DNA from: Bin87 sp965222895
GTDB lineage: Bacteria; Chloroflexota; Dehalococcoidia; Lucifugimonadales; UBA3495
DNA length: 64,000 nt
Direction: 5' to 3'
Assembly (NCBI GenBank): GCA_965222895.1
Contig: CBDCVB010000001.1
Location: 1,240,001-1,304,000 of the forward strand
The notes under the pieces are model-generated. The model saw only the letters and a list, made by a program, of their open reading frames with translations. It was not told the origin of the DNA and searched no databases. Below, one piece after another: positions 8,220-16,631 of this stretch (positions within the stretch are counted from its first letter, which is position 1; each line of letters starts with the position of its first letter). Made by a program: the position numbers and the translations under genes.

Positions 8220-9158
8220 TTACCCCGAAATCAGCGGCAGCCCCTCGTCGGCGCGCACGTCGTTGATAATTTCCAGCACGCGCTGGGACAGTGGCGCATA
8301 GGCCAGTTCAAACTCGGTGAGCAGCCGGCTGTTGTCCACCAGGTAGTTGCCGGAGTGTTCCCGTCCACCTGGGTCGTCGAAGCTGACCTGCGCATCTGGC
8401 AGGTAGCCCTGCACCATCTCGGCCAGGTCGCCCAGGCTGATTGCGGTGCCGCCGGAGTTGTACACCGGATACTCGCTGCGATCTACCAGGGAAACGCGGA
8501 CGAACGCCTCGGCAATGTCCTCAACGTGGATGGGCAGCCGCATCATCTCCTGGTAGGGAAAGCTGACCGCTTCGCCACGCGCTGGTAACGTTACGCAGCG
8601 CACATGGTCGACCGAGCCGCGCACCTTGTCGGGACCGGTGACGTTGGCCGGACGGATTCCGGTGATGGACATGCCGTAGTTCTCGTTGAACATCTTGGCC
8701 TGAAACTCGTTAAAAATCTTGTGCACGGCATACTGGCTGGTGCCGAAGGTGCCGTCGTCCTCGGTGGCCAGGCGGTCGCCGAAGTTTGACTGCTGGCCGC
8801 TGACCGCCACCGAACTGGCATAAACCACCCGATTGACGCCCAGCAAGCGAGCCGCTTCGAAACAGTTGTCCATGCCGAGGATGTTCAGGCGCATTTGGTG
8901 GTGAGGGTTGCCCTCACCGCCGCCCAGCAGGTAGGCCAGGTTGATGATGCGGTCAGGCTCGGCTTCGACGATGGAACGCGTTACCTGCTCGAAATCGGTG
9001 ATGTCAACGCGGGCGCTCCGGATTGCATCGCGTTCGACACCTGGGATGTCGGGCAAGGGGTTAATGTCAGTGGCGTAAACCTGCTCGCCGCGTTCCACCA
9101 GTTTCCGAATCACCCGGGGGCCGATGAATCCGGCGCCGCCCATTACTAAAACCGTCAT
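8220..9158 (-). CDS. NAD-dependent epimerase/dehydratase (extended SDR)
   Basis: A 312-residue extended short-chain dehydrogenase. The N-terminal Rossmann motif is GGAGFIG at residues 7-13, with NLAYLLGGGEGNPHHQMRLN beneath it, the catalytic Ser in VVYASSVAVSG and the YxxxK pair in YAVHKIFNE. A mid-protein GIRPANVTGP segment and a C-terminal substrate lobe (VYNSGGTAISLGDLAEMV) are typical of nucleotide-sugar epimerases and of the NAD(P)-dependent aldehyde or flavonoid reductase branch. The sugar or substrate is not determinable. The ATG at 9158 has AGAGGTGCA just upstream. It follows the methyltransferase gene on the same strand, separated by a palindromic hairpin. Confidence 0.8.
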   Translation of the reverse strand: MTVLVMGGAGFIGPRVIRKLVERGEQVYATDINPLPDIPGVERDAIRSARVDITDFEQVTRSIVEAEPDRIINLAYLLGGGEGNPHHQMRLNILGMDNCFEAARLLGVNRVVYASSVAVSGQQSNFGDRLATEDDGTFGTSQYAVHKIFNEFQAKMFNENYGMSITGIRPANVTGPDKVRGSVDHVRCVTLPARGEAVSFPYQEMMRLPIHVEDIAEAFVRVSLVDRSEYPVYNSGGTAISLGDLAEMVQGYLPDAQVSFDDPGGREHSGNYLVDNSRLLTEFELAYAPLSQRVLEIINDVRADEGLPLISG

Positions 9159-9184
9159 GTTGCACCTCTTTTACGCGTACAATT

Positions 9185-9254
9185 TTCGCATGGATACACA
9201 GGATGGACAGGATAATGTTTAATCTGTCCCGTATATCTTGTGTATCCATGCGAA
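9185..9254. repeat. Palindromic repeat family B, copy 1 (possible terminator hairpin)
   Basis: The arms TTCGCATGGATACACA (9185-9200) and its exact reverse complement (9239-9254) enclose a spacer. The element lies between two same-strand genes. Related sequence containing CCTGTTCATCCATG occurs at 16560 and 59114. Confidence 0.7.
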
Positions 9255-9263
9255 TATAAAAAT

Positions 9264-10088
9264 CTACCGCCGCACGGCGACGAAAAACAGCCTCCGGAAC
9301 GGGTACAAGGTAACGCCGTCAGCCCGCCTAGGGTATGCCTGGTTCAGACGCCGCCGGTATTCCGCCACATAAACATCCCGCTCGCCGTCGTCCAACCCAT
9401 TCAGAATTGGACGTAGGCCGGTGCTCGTTACCCACTCCAGCACAGCGTCATCGCCGGCAAGCACGTGCTGGTATTCCGTCGTCCAAACATCCAGATGGGC
9501 GGATTCGGGAGCCAGCAGGTCGTGGTAGAAATCAGGATCCTGCACCCACCGATTGCCGACTGCCTCCCGCAATTCGGCGCTCCCGATGGGTTTCCCGCCG
9601 GTTCCGCCGTCCGCCAGAGTTGCGCGCATGATGTGGTGAGATGGCATATCCCAACTCATCGGGGCCTGCACTGCCAGGCATCCGCCCGACGGCAACATCG
9701 CCCACAGGCGGGGGACCAGGTCCTGGTGGTCGGGCACCCACTGGATAACCGCATTCGAGTACAGGACTGAAGGCGCGGCGTCGGGTTTCCAGTCGGCCAG
9801 GTCGCCGTATTCCCATCGCACCCGGGACGGTGAATCGGCAGCCTCGGTGAGCATCTCGGGCGAGTTGTCAACGCCAACAACATCGGCGGCGGGCCAACGG
9901 TCGGCGAGCAGGCGTGCCACGTTGCCGCTGCCACAGCCCAGATCATAAATGACTCGCGGGTTTTCCAGCGGAATGCGGCCCATCAAGTCCAGAGCGGGCC
10001 GCAGCCGGTGGTCAGCAAATTTGAGGTACTGCCCCGGGTCCCAGGATTCTCCGGCGATGTCTCTCTGGTGGGGCGTAGCTTGGGTCAT
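9264..10088 (-). CDS. tam: Trans-aconitate 2-methyltransferase-like SAM methyltransferase
   Basis: A 274-residue class I methyltransferase. SAM-binding motif I is VIYDLGCGSGNVARLL near residue 48, followed by VVGVDNSPEMLTEA (motif II acidic residue), and a motif IV-like SVLYSNAVIQWVPDHQDLVPR. The last, with AVQAPMSWDMPSHHIMR, is characteristic of trans-aconitate 2-methyltransferase, which detoxifies the aconitase inhibitor trans-aconitate. The N-terminal WDPGQYLKFADHRLRPALDL also matches that family. Cytoplasmic. It may be co-transcribed with the epimerase downstream, although a hairpin separates them. The family is well recognised; actual substrate specificity is inferred. Confidence 0.75.
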   Translation of the reverse strand: MTQATPHQRDIAGESWDPGQYLKFADHRLRPALDLMGRIPLENPRVIYDLGCGSGNVARLLADRWPAADVVGVDNSPEMLTEAADSPSRVRWEYGDLADWKPDAAPSVLYSNAVIQWVPDHQDLVPRLWAMLPSGGCLAVQAPMSWDMPSHHIMRATLADGGTGGKPIGSAELREAVGNRWVQDPDFYHDLLAPESAHLDVWTTEYQHVLAGDDAVLEWVTSTGLRPILNGLDDGERDVYVAEYRRRLNQAYPRRADGVTLYPFRRLFFVAVRR

Positions 10089-10161
10089 GGTTGCGCTTGT
10101 CTACTCTCGAAGGTTGAGTTGATTGCGGCGAGTATAGGTTAGGCCGCAAAACGCGTCAACA

Positions 10162-11496
10162 TTAGGGAGCCTGGCTGCGCATCGCCAGTAACCGCCCACC
10201 GGACGTGGGTAGATACAGGGTGCCATTTGCGACCGCCGGCGCCGCTGACAGGTTCACGTTCACCAGATTATGCTCCCACACCGTTGCGCCGGTTGACGTA
10301 TCGAACGCGAGCAGGCGTCGGTCGTTGGTGGCAATGAGCAGCGCTTCGCCAGCGGCCACCGGTTCGGCAACAACCTCAATTTCCAGTTCCCGCTCCCAAA
10401 TCACTGCACCGGATGCGGCATTGAACGCCGTAATACGCCCCGCTTCGTTGACGACCATCAGGTTGCCATTTGCGTACACCGGACTGTGTTTCACCCGACC
10501 GCGCGCCGAACCTACCCAAATGCTGCCAACCTGCCGCGGCGGGTCGTCGCGCAACCGCCAGGCAAAGAAGTTGACCTTGGCAACGTAAGCGAAACGGCTG
10601 AATGGCTGGCTAACCGCCCGGGGGTCAACTGCCCAGATGGCGCCGCGATTGGTGGCGAAGTAGGCGCGGCCTTCGGCAATGATTGGCCCGCCGGCGACGG
10701 GTGTGCCGGAATAGAACTTCAGCAGACGCCGGCCCGTAGCCGGGTCCACGGAGATGAACCTTTCTCCCAAAGACGTTGCGGCTACCACGTCGCCGTCGAA
10801 CGCCACGTGGCCAACGACCCAACCGTTGGCGTCTGCCGACCAACGCCGCGCCCCGGTGCTGGCGTCCAACGCTTCCACCGCGCCATTAGTAGAACCGATA
10901 TACAGCGTCCCATCGGCGACAATGGGCGAACCCAGGACGATATTGCCCAAGTTATGCTCCCACAGCGGGGCGCCGGTGTCCCGGTTCAGAGCCACCACAC
11001 GATGGTCGCGAGAACCGAAATACACCGCCGACTCGGTTACCGCCGGAGAACTGTCGGAAGGAGAACCAATCTCGTAAGTCCAGAGCGCCTGCCCGGTGCT
11101 GCCATCCAGAGCCGCGGCCATCCCGGACTCAGTTGTGATGTAAACCCGCCCACCCACGACAGCAGGCGTACCCAGAATTTCCCCCGCAGCTTGGTATTCC
11201 CACTGCGCCAAAAGCGGTACCGATGGCGGACGCGCACCGGTGGAGCCGGTAGCGCCCAAGTCGTGGCGACCGGACGGCCAGTCCGCGGGCAAGCCGGCGA
11301 GTTGATAATCTTCCGTCGCCTTTGCCGGCGGAAACAGTAACGGGCCAATTTGATAAGCGCGGTAAGCCAGGAAAGCAATCAGAGCGATTACCGCAACTGC
11401 TACCGCTAGCCACAGTCGGTGGTTGTATAACGTCCTGCGCCAGAAGCGAGACGCTTGCGGGGTGGCCGCTGTACGTTGCACCGTTTTGGAGGTCAA
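10162..11496 (-). CDS. Membrane-anchored PQQ-type beta-propeller protein
   Basis: A 444-residue protein with one N-terminal membrane segment (about residues 27-48, LWLAVAVAVIALIAFLAY) and an extracytoplasmic eight-bladed-type propeller built from PQQ-like repeats: VYITTESGMAAALDGSTGQ, VYFGSRDHRVVALNRDTG, LYIGSTNGAVEALDASTG, and LLIATNDRRLLAFDTSTG. It lacks the Asp/Glu/Asn set of a PQQ dehydrogenase and is shorter, so it is a binding or scaffold propeller rather than a proven enzyme (compare BamB-like proteins). It is the last gene of the ABC-importer transcription unit, 18 bases after the DppC-like stop, suggesting a role at the cell surface together with that transporter. Confidence 0.8.
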   Translation of the reverse strand: MTSKTVQRTAATPQASRFWRRTLYNHRLWLAVAVAVIALIAFLAYRAYQIGPLLFPPAKATEDYQLAGLPADWPSGRHDLGATGSTGARPPSVPLLAQWEYQAAGEILGTPAVVGGRVYITTESGMAAALDGSTGQALWTYEIGSPSDSSPAVTESAVYFGSRDHRVVALNRDTGAPLWEHNLGNIVLGSPIVADGTLYIGSTNGAVEALDASTGARRWSADANGWVVGHVAFDGDVVAATSLGERFISVDPATGRRLLKFYSGTPVAGGPIIAEGRAYFATNRGAIWAVDPRAVSQPFSRFAYVAKVNFFAWRLRDDPPRQVGSIWVGSARGRVKHSPVYANGNLMVVNEAGRITAFNAASGAVIWERELEIEVVAEPVAAGEALLIATNDRRLLAFDTSTGATVWEHNLVNVNLSAAPAVANGTLYLPTSGGRLLAMRSQAP

Positions 11497-11514
11497 ACTG
11501 TCAGGCGGGGCATT

Positions 11515-12420
11515 CTACGTGCGTCCGCGGAGCTTGGGATCAAGGACATCGCGGATGGAATCACCAAACAAGTTGAAGGCCAGCACGGTGACGGTAATCG
11601 CAATGCCCGGGAACACCACCATCCACCAACGCGGTATCAGGCCGGCGGCTACCGGGCCGCCCAGCATATTGCCCCAGGTGGCAGTCGGCATCGGAACACC
11701 GACTCCCAGGAACCCCAGAGAAGCCTCCAGTATGATGACCGACCCCAAGTGGGCCGTCGCCAGTACGAGCCATGGAGCGACGCATTGGGGAGCGATGTGT
11801 CGCAACATCACCCGACTTCCAGATGCTCCGATGGCCTGAGCTGCGTCCACGTATGCGTTCTCCTTGACGCTCAATGTTACGGAACGTATCACTCTCACCG
11901 ATAACGGGATACGGGTAACGCTTATCGCGACTATAACGGTCCAGACTCCGGCGCCCATGGCCAACACCAGGATCATCGCCAGAATCAGGGTTGGAAAGGA
12001 CATCATCAGTTCCAGGAAACGCTGACTGTACATATCGAATCGGCCACTAATGTATCCGGTGGCCACGCCCCAGGCTGCACCGATCAAGTCCCCCACAAGC
12101 ACGGCGATCAGCGCCACGAACAACGATACGCGCGCCCCGTGAACTATTCGGCTGTACAGGTCGCGCCCGATGTCGTCGGTGCCCAACCAGTGAGCGGCGC
12201 TGGGTGGATTACGAAGGGCGCGGAAGTCGGCTTCCTGGGTGGGATGGTGAGTGGCGACGACGGGCGCGAAGATAGCGACTAGGGCGATAGCAATAATTAC
12301 GCCGCCGCTTACTGCACCCATGGGGTTGCGCTGGCAAAATTCGATGACAACCCACCACCACCTTCTGCCGCGGGGCTCTTCCTGTCGTACCAGTACGTCA
12401 GTAGTGCTAGCCTGTACCAC
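11515..12420 (-). CDS. ABC transporter permease, DppC/OppC family
   Basis: A 301-residue inner-membrane permease of the peptide/nickel/opine importer type. An N-terminal cytoplasmic stretch precedes the first helix (GAVSGGVIIAIALVAIFAP), then the typical HWLGTDDIGRDLYSRIVHGAR segment and an EAA-loop (YVDAAQAIGASGSRVMLRHI) that contacts the ATPase. The GTG start at 12420 is preceded by AGGAGG at 6 bases. Gene order on the minus strand is binding protein, DppB-like permease, this gene, then the propeller. No ATPase genes are in the window, so they must be coded elsewhere or shared. Confidence 0.9.
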   Translation of the reverse strand: MVQASTTDVLVRQEEPRGRRWWWVVIEFCQRNPMGAVSGGVIIAIALVAIFAPVVATHHPTQEADFRALRNPPSAAHWLGTDDIGRDLYSRIVHGARVSLFVALIAVLVGDLIGAAWGVATGYISGRFDMYSQRFLELMMSFPTLILAMILVLAMGAGVWTVIVAISVTRIPLSVRVIRSVTLSVKENAYVDAAQAIGASGSRVMLRHIAPQCVAPWLVLATAHLGSVIILEASLGFLGVGVPMPTATWGNMLGGPVAAGLIPRWWMVVFPGIAITVTVLAFNLFGDSIRDVLDPKLRGRT

Positions 12421-12447
12421 GAGAATCCTCCTGAAGGATTGTCCAGA

Positions 12448-13404
12448 TTAACCGTAGCGGATGCGCGGGTCGATCCAAGCGTAGGAAATGTCAACGAGCA
12501 AATTGGTCAACACGAAGATTAGTCCGTACAGCAACACCAGGTTCTGTATCACAACGTAGTCTCGCTCAAAGAAGGCCGCAACTAACGTGCGTCCCAAGCC
12601 AGGTACGCCGAAGGCCTGTTCCACCGCCACCGAACCGCCAATGAGGAAGCCAAGCAGCACACCGGACAGAGTGATGACGGGCATGATGGCGTTACGCAGG
12701 GCATGACGCATGATGACGAGCCGCTCCGCTAATCCTTTGGCCCGGGCAGTGCGGATGTAGTCTTCATGGATGGTTTCCAGCAGCGCCGATCGGGCCATGC
12801 GGCAGACGTAAGCGGCTTGACCGATGCCAAGCACCAGCGCTGGCCCCCACACGATTTGCAAGTTGGCCCATGGGTCATCCCATAGATTTATCACGCCCAG
12901 CGGCGCCTTCCATTCAAGGGTGAGCACCAGCGTCAATACAATCAGTGTGCCCAACCAGAAGTTGGGTATCGCCAGAAACAGAATGGAGAAGAACCGCCCG
13001 ACGTAGTCCACCATACTGTTGCGTTTCATAGCCGCCAGGATACCGGCCGGCAACCCAATTACCCACGACAGGACTACCGACAAGACGGCGATTTCCAATG
13101 TGATAGGGCCTCGATTGATGATGAGGTCCATCACGGTGTCGGAACGCCAGAAGGACTGGCCCAGTTTCAGCGTAACGATGTCTTCAAGCCAATCGACATA
13201 TTGCAGATATATTGGCTTGTCCAACCCGAGGCTGGCGATGATACGAGTGCGGTCCTCCTCGCTAAGCTGGAGAGTTCCTTCTTCGCCGAACATCACCGTG
13301 AGCACGTCCCCCGGCAAAATGCGCATCACCAGGAAGATGATGATGGTAATGCCGATAATCGCCGGTATGGACAGCAGAAACCGGCGAAGAATGTACTTTT
13401 GCAT
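12448..13404 (-). CDS. ABC transporter permease, DppB/OppB family
   Basis: A 318-residue six-helix permease. The N-terminal MQKYILRRFLLSIPAIIGIT helix, the LGLDKPIYLQYVDWL periplasmic segment, and the EAA loop (RTARAKGLAERLVIMRHALR) match the DppB/OppB family. I place the start at ATG 13404, where GGGGAGA lies 8 bases upstream, rather than at the longer frame start 13440. It pairs with the DppC-like gene 27 bases downstream to form the transmembrane pore of a peptide or small-solute importer. Confidence 0.9.
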   Translation of the reverse strand: MQKYILRRFLLSIPAIIGITIIIFLVMRILPGDVLTVMFGEEGTLQLSEEDRTRIIASLGLDKPIYLQYVDWLEDIVTLKLGQSFWRSDTVMDLIINRGPITLEIAVLSVVLSWVIGLPAGILAAMKRNSMVDYVGRFFSILFLAIPNFWLGTLIVLTLVLTLEWKAPLGVINLWDDPWANLQIVWGPALVLGIGQAAYVCRMARSALLETIHEDYIRTARAKGLAERLVIMRHALRNAIMPVITLSGVLLGFLIGGSVAVEQAFGVPGLGRTLVAAFFERDYVVIQNLVLLYGLIFVLTNLLVDISYAWIDPRIRYG

Positions 13405-13509
13405 CAGAATATCTCCCCGGGTAGCGGCCTTGCCCGCCAACCCGGATTGTCGGGTTGGCGGGCAACATTCGATCGTGCGCGGCGGTGGTCGATTGGCCTA
13501 TGCCCGTTG

Positions 13510-15369
13510 TTAGCTTCGGCACTCGTCGTCCAGCCACACAGTATCCATCCGATCCAGGTTGTGTACCAAAGCGCCGTGCTTTCCCTCAATGCCGTGGACG
13601 CAGGTGCGCCAGCCGGCCAGGGTGCGGTTGTACCACCACTCGACCACTGGCGGATCTTCGTCCAGAATCGCGGCGGCTTGCTGCACCAATTCGTAACGCT
13701 TGTCGAAATCGGGTTCGGTATCCACCTTTTCCATCACGGCGTCGAATTCCGGGTTGCAATAATTGGAGTGGTTTTCGCCACCGCCACACCGGTAGAAGCT
13801 GTTCATGTATGCCGACGGGTCGATAAACGGGGAGGCGATGGCGCCCACCGTAATGTCAAAGTCGCGGTCGGCCAACTCTTCAAACCAGACTGCGGAAGGA
13901 ACCGCGCGGATGGTGGCTTCGATGCCCAGTATCCGCCGGTATTCCAGCTCGGCGATTTGAGCGATCGCTGAATACCACGGGCTGTCAGGTTGGCGTTGCA
14001 ACAGGTCAACGTTTTTGATGCCGTCCCCATATCCGGCCTCTACCATTAGGCGTTTTGCCTCTGCCTCAGCAGCGTCCCGGTCGAAAACCAGCCGGTCGTC
14101 GATAACCGCTTGGGGTAGTTGGTAGGCCTGATCAGGGAATGTCCATCCCATGCCGCCCGGGTAGCCGTACAGCCATTCGCTGATGACCTCGTGTGCGGCA
14201 ATGCGGTCGAAAGCAAGCCACATCGCCCGGCGTACTTTGGGGTCGTTCCACGGTTCCCGGTCCATGTTGAACCAGATTCCGCAGAAGGAATAGGAAGAGA
14301 ACGGTTGTACTTCGTACCGCTCGTCATTCTGCATTCGTTCGTACGCGGCGGGATCGATAGTTTGAGCGAATTCTACGTTTCCCGCCAGCAATGCCGCCGA
14401 ACGGTTGGTGCTGTTTTCCAGCGGATAGGTCCAAACTTCATCCAGATACGGGAGCCCTTCGTTCCAGTAATCAGGGAAGCGTTCGTTCTTCCACACTTCG
14501 CCTTGTTGGTACTCCAAGTAACGGAAAGCTCCCGTGCTAGGCGCCGATTGACCGGCAACCTTCAAGTCGTAATTGTGCTCCTCCAGGAACGATTTGGGGA
14601 AGATACCGTGCCACTCCAGGGCAAAGGCGTTCAGGCCGTACTCGAGAGGTGGCGGGGTTTCGAAGGTAAACGCAATCGTCAAAGGATCTATGACCTGGAT
14701 GCTGGGGGAGAAGGGCGTGTAGAGGCCCTGCCGGGCACTGACGACACCCGCGGGCGGGTCTATAACCCGGGACCACGACGTCGCTACATCATCCGCGTTC
14801 ATAGTCGTTCCGTCGTGGAACTTGACGCCCTCGCGCAGCGGGAACGTCCATACGGAGCCGTCGTCAGAAACCTCCCAGCTGGTGGCTAGGTCCGGGATGA
14901 TGGTGCGACCGGCGTCGATGGGATTGTAGCGCAGGATGTTGTTGTACAGCATCATCTGCGTGAACGAGTTGGTGACGCTAGACACCTGCAGCAAGTCAAA
15001 GTGCGCCGCGTCATAATAACCGCCACGCCGCAGAATGCCGCCCCACTGGGCATCGGGGTAAACATCTTTGGTAATGGGGTTCGCCTCTACCTCAGTTGGC
15101 AGCGCCGCGGGCAACGGCGTTGGACTTGCTCCCGGTTGTTGCACCGGTTGAGCGGGAGCTGCTGCGGTTGTGGCCTGAGTTTGGTCGCTACTGGAGTCCG
15201 AACTGCCAGTAGCCGGCTGATTCGTCGTATCTCCGGAGCTAATTTGCGCTGGTGCGGAATCCGTAGCCGCAGGCGCCGTAGCCCCACCGCAGGCTATTGC
15301 CCCGAAAAGCACAAGCGACGCGACAAATCCTGATGCCGCGGCCAGCGAAAAGAATCGTTGGTGTGTCAT
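13510..15369 (-). CDS. ABC transporter substrate-binding lipoprotein (SBP_bac_5/DppA family)
   Basis: A 619-residue family 5 solute-binding protein. The N-terminus is a lipoprotein signal with lipobox LFGAIAC, so the mature protein starts at Cys27 and is anchored outside the membrane. A Thr/Ala/Gln/Ser-rich linker follows to about residue 90. The core has LATSWEVSDDGSVWTFPLRE and GVKFHDGTTMNADDV, hallmark motifs of the family. Ligands in this family range from peptides to nickel, opines and sugars, and the pocket cannot be read here. It is the first gene of the importer unit; GGAGGA precedes the ATG. The long AT-rich upstream region (to 15745) presumably holds the operon promoter. Confidence 0.9.
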   Translation of the reverse strand: MTHQRFFSLAAASGFVASLVLFGAIACGGATAPAATDSAPAQISSGDTTNQPATGSSDSSSDQTQATTAAAPAQPVQQPGASPTPLPAALPTEVEANPITKDVYPDAQWGGILRRGGYYDAAHFDLLQVSSVTNSFTQMMLYNNILRYNPIDAGRTIIPDLATSWEVSDDGSVWTFPLREGVKFHDGTTMNADDVATSWSRVIDPPAGVVSARQGLYTPFSPSIQVIDPLTIAFTFETPPPLEYGLNAFALEWHGIFPKSFLEEHNYDLKVAGQSAPSTGAFRYLEYQQGEVWKNERFPDYWNEGLPYLDEVWTYPLENSTNRSAALLAGNVEFAQTIDPAAYERMQNDERYEVQPFSSYSFCGIWFNMDREPWNDPKVRRAMWLAFDRIAAHEVISEWLYGYPGGMGWTFPDQAYQLPQAVIDDRLVFDRDAAEAEAKRLMVEAGYGDGIKNVDLLQRQPDSPWYSAIAQIAELEYRRILGIEATIRAVPSAVWFEELADRDFDITVGAIASPFIDPSAYMNSFYRCGGGENHSNYCNPEFDAVMEKVDTEPDFDKRYELVQQAAAILDEDPPVVEWWYNRTLAGWRTCVHGIEGKHGALVHNLDRMDTVWLDDECRS

Positions 15370-15745
15370 AGTTCGTCCTCCGTGAGCGTCCGGTATCAGC
15401 GCTTACTGTCGATTTAATCGGCCAATGGCCATTGCAGCGCTTGAACGGGAAATAGAATCGTCTCTAAACGATTAAGATTGTAAATCGTAATAATTAGAGA
15501 ATATACAACCATCATTCCCAGTGATGTGCCAATCCGTTACGGAAAATACTTGCGGCAGTCTAGGGTATATTATCGGAGGTGTCAATATCGATTATTTGGT
15601 AAATGGCGGGCACCATCGTGGCTAGCGCCAACGGTCTTGCCGCCAGGTACGTCCAATCCGGTATGCTATACTGCGGCCGGTTGCCGGGGTGCGTTGGGTT
15701 TGCCGTCCCGGTCTGTGCCGTACCAACAGTTGCTCCAGTTGCTTG
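15370..15745. other. Divergent intergenic region, AT-rich
   Basis: About 375 bases between the ABC binding-protein gene (leftward) and the Nudix gene (rightward). The stretch 15400-15600 is distinctly A+T-rich, with short palindromes such as AATCGT...ACGATT near 15457-15474. It is the likely promoter region for both units, but I could not fix a confident -35/-10 pair. No gene or RNA is recognised here. Confidence 0.5.
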
Positions 15746-16522
15746 ATGAGGTGCGTTTTGGTTGCTCCGCTTGCCGCTACGCCCAACCCTTTCCGTGGGG
15801 TAGTGGTTAACACCGCTGAAATTCCGCCGGAACCCGCCGACTTTGCGGCCCGGCTGGATGCGTCGATTTCCGAATGGCGCGATGCGGGTTACGAAGTGGC
15901 TTGGGTGGATATTCCCATCGCGCTGGCATCCCATGTGCCGATTGCCACCGCACGCGGCTTCGTGTATCACCACGCCGGCAACGACTACCTGACTGCCACG
16001 CTGTCCCTCATCCCCGGTTCCTACATCCCCAACTACGCTACCCATTACATCGGTGCGGGAGGGGTTGTGGTGAACAATCAGTACGAATTGCTGGTGGTGT
16101 GCGAGCGGTATCGCATTGACAACCGCCCTCCTTTCTACAAATTGCCCGGCGGCGCGCTGGAACCGGGCGAACACCTGGTCGATTCCATCGTGCGGGAGGT
16201 GCTGGAAGAAACCGGCGTTGAGGCCGAGTTTGAAGCCCTCACCTGTTTCCGGCACTGGCACGGCTACCGCTACGGCAAGTCCGACATCTACTTCGTGTGC
16301 CGGCTGCGCGCGTTGTCCACCGAGATCAGGATGGGTGAGAAGGAGATCGAAGAGTGCCTGTGGATGCCCGTCCAGGAATTTATGACCAACGAAGACATCA
16401 GCCCGTTCAACAAAGGCATCGTGCGCTCAGCTCTGGAGAGTGACGGCATCATACCCGCGCCAATGCCCGGGATGCCCGAAGACCCCACCCGCGAATATTT
16501 TATGCCCAACTTCCCGGATTAA
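15746..16522 (+). CDS. Nudix hydrolase with NUDT6-like pre-Nudix domain
   Basis: About 258 residues from ATG 15746; the start is uncertain, since no good ribosome site is seen and a GTG just before the FRGVVVNTAEI segment would also serve. The N-terminal half (SEWRDAGYEVAWVDIPIALA, then GFVYHHAGNDYLTATL and YATHYIGAGGVV) matches the pre-Nudix domain known from human NUDT6 and plant Nudix proteins. The Nudix box is complete: G-x5-E-x7-REVLEETGV around GALEPGEHLVD. This predicts hydrolysis of a nucleoside diphosphate linked to another moiety, with Mg2+ bound by the box glutamates. The C-terminus carries an unusual Pro/Met-rich tail. Confidence 0.8.
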   Translation: MRCVLVAPLAATPNPFRGVVVNTAEIPPEPADFAARLDASISEWRDAGYEVAWVDIPIALASHVPIATARGFVYHHAGNDYLTATLSLIPGSYIPNYATHYIGAGGVVVNNQYELLVVCERYRIDNRPPFYKLPGGALEPGEHLVDSIVREVLEETGVEAEFEALTCFRHWHGYRYGKSDIYFVCRLRALSTEIRMGEKEIEECLWMPVQEFMTNEDISPFNKGIVRSALESDGIIPAPMPGMPEDPTREYFMPNFPD

Positions 16523-16559
16523 CCTCCTGAGATTAATCCTCCGCGCCTCCGCGTTAAAT

Positions 16560-16583
16560 CCCGTTTATCCTGTTCATCCATGC
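16560..16583. repeat. Half copy of palindromic repeat family B
   Basis: CCGTTTATCCTGTTCATCCA and the following TGCC correspond to one arm of the family-B palindrome at 59114-59193. Its partner arm is not seen nearby. It lies between the Nudix and CoxL-like genes. Confidence 0.5.
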
Positions 16584-16631
16584 CAAAACTAAAATCCCTG
16601 GCCGTTGCGCCCCCCATTCTGGAGGAACTAA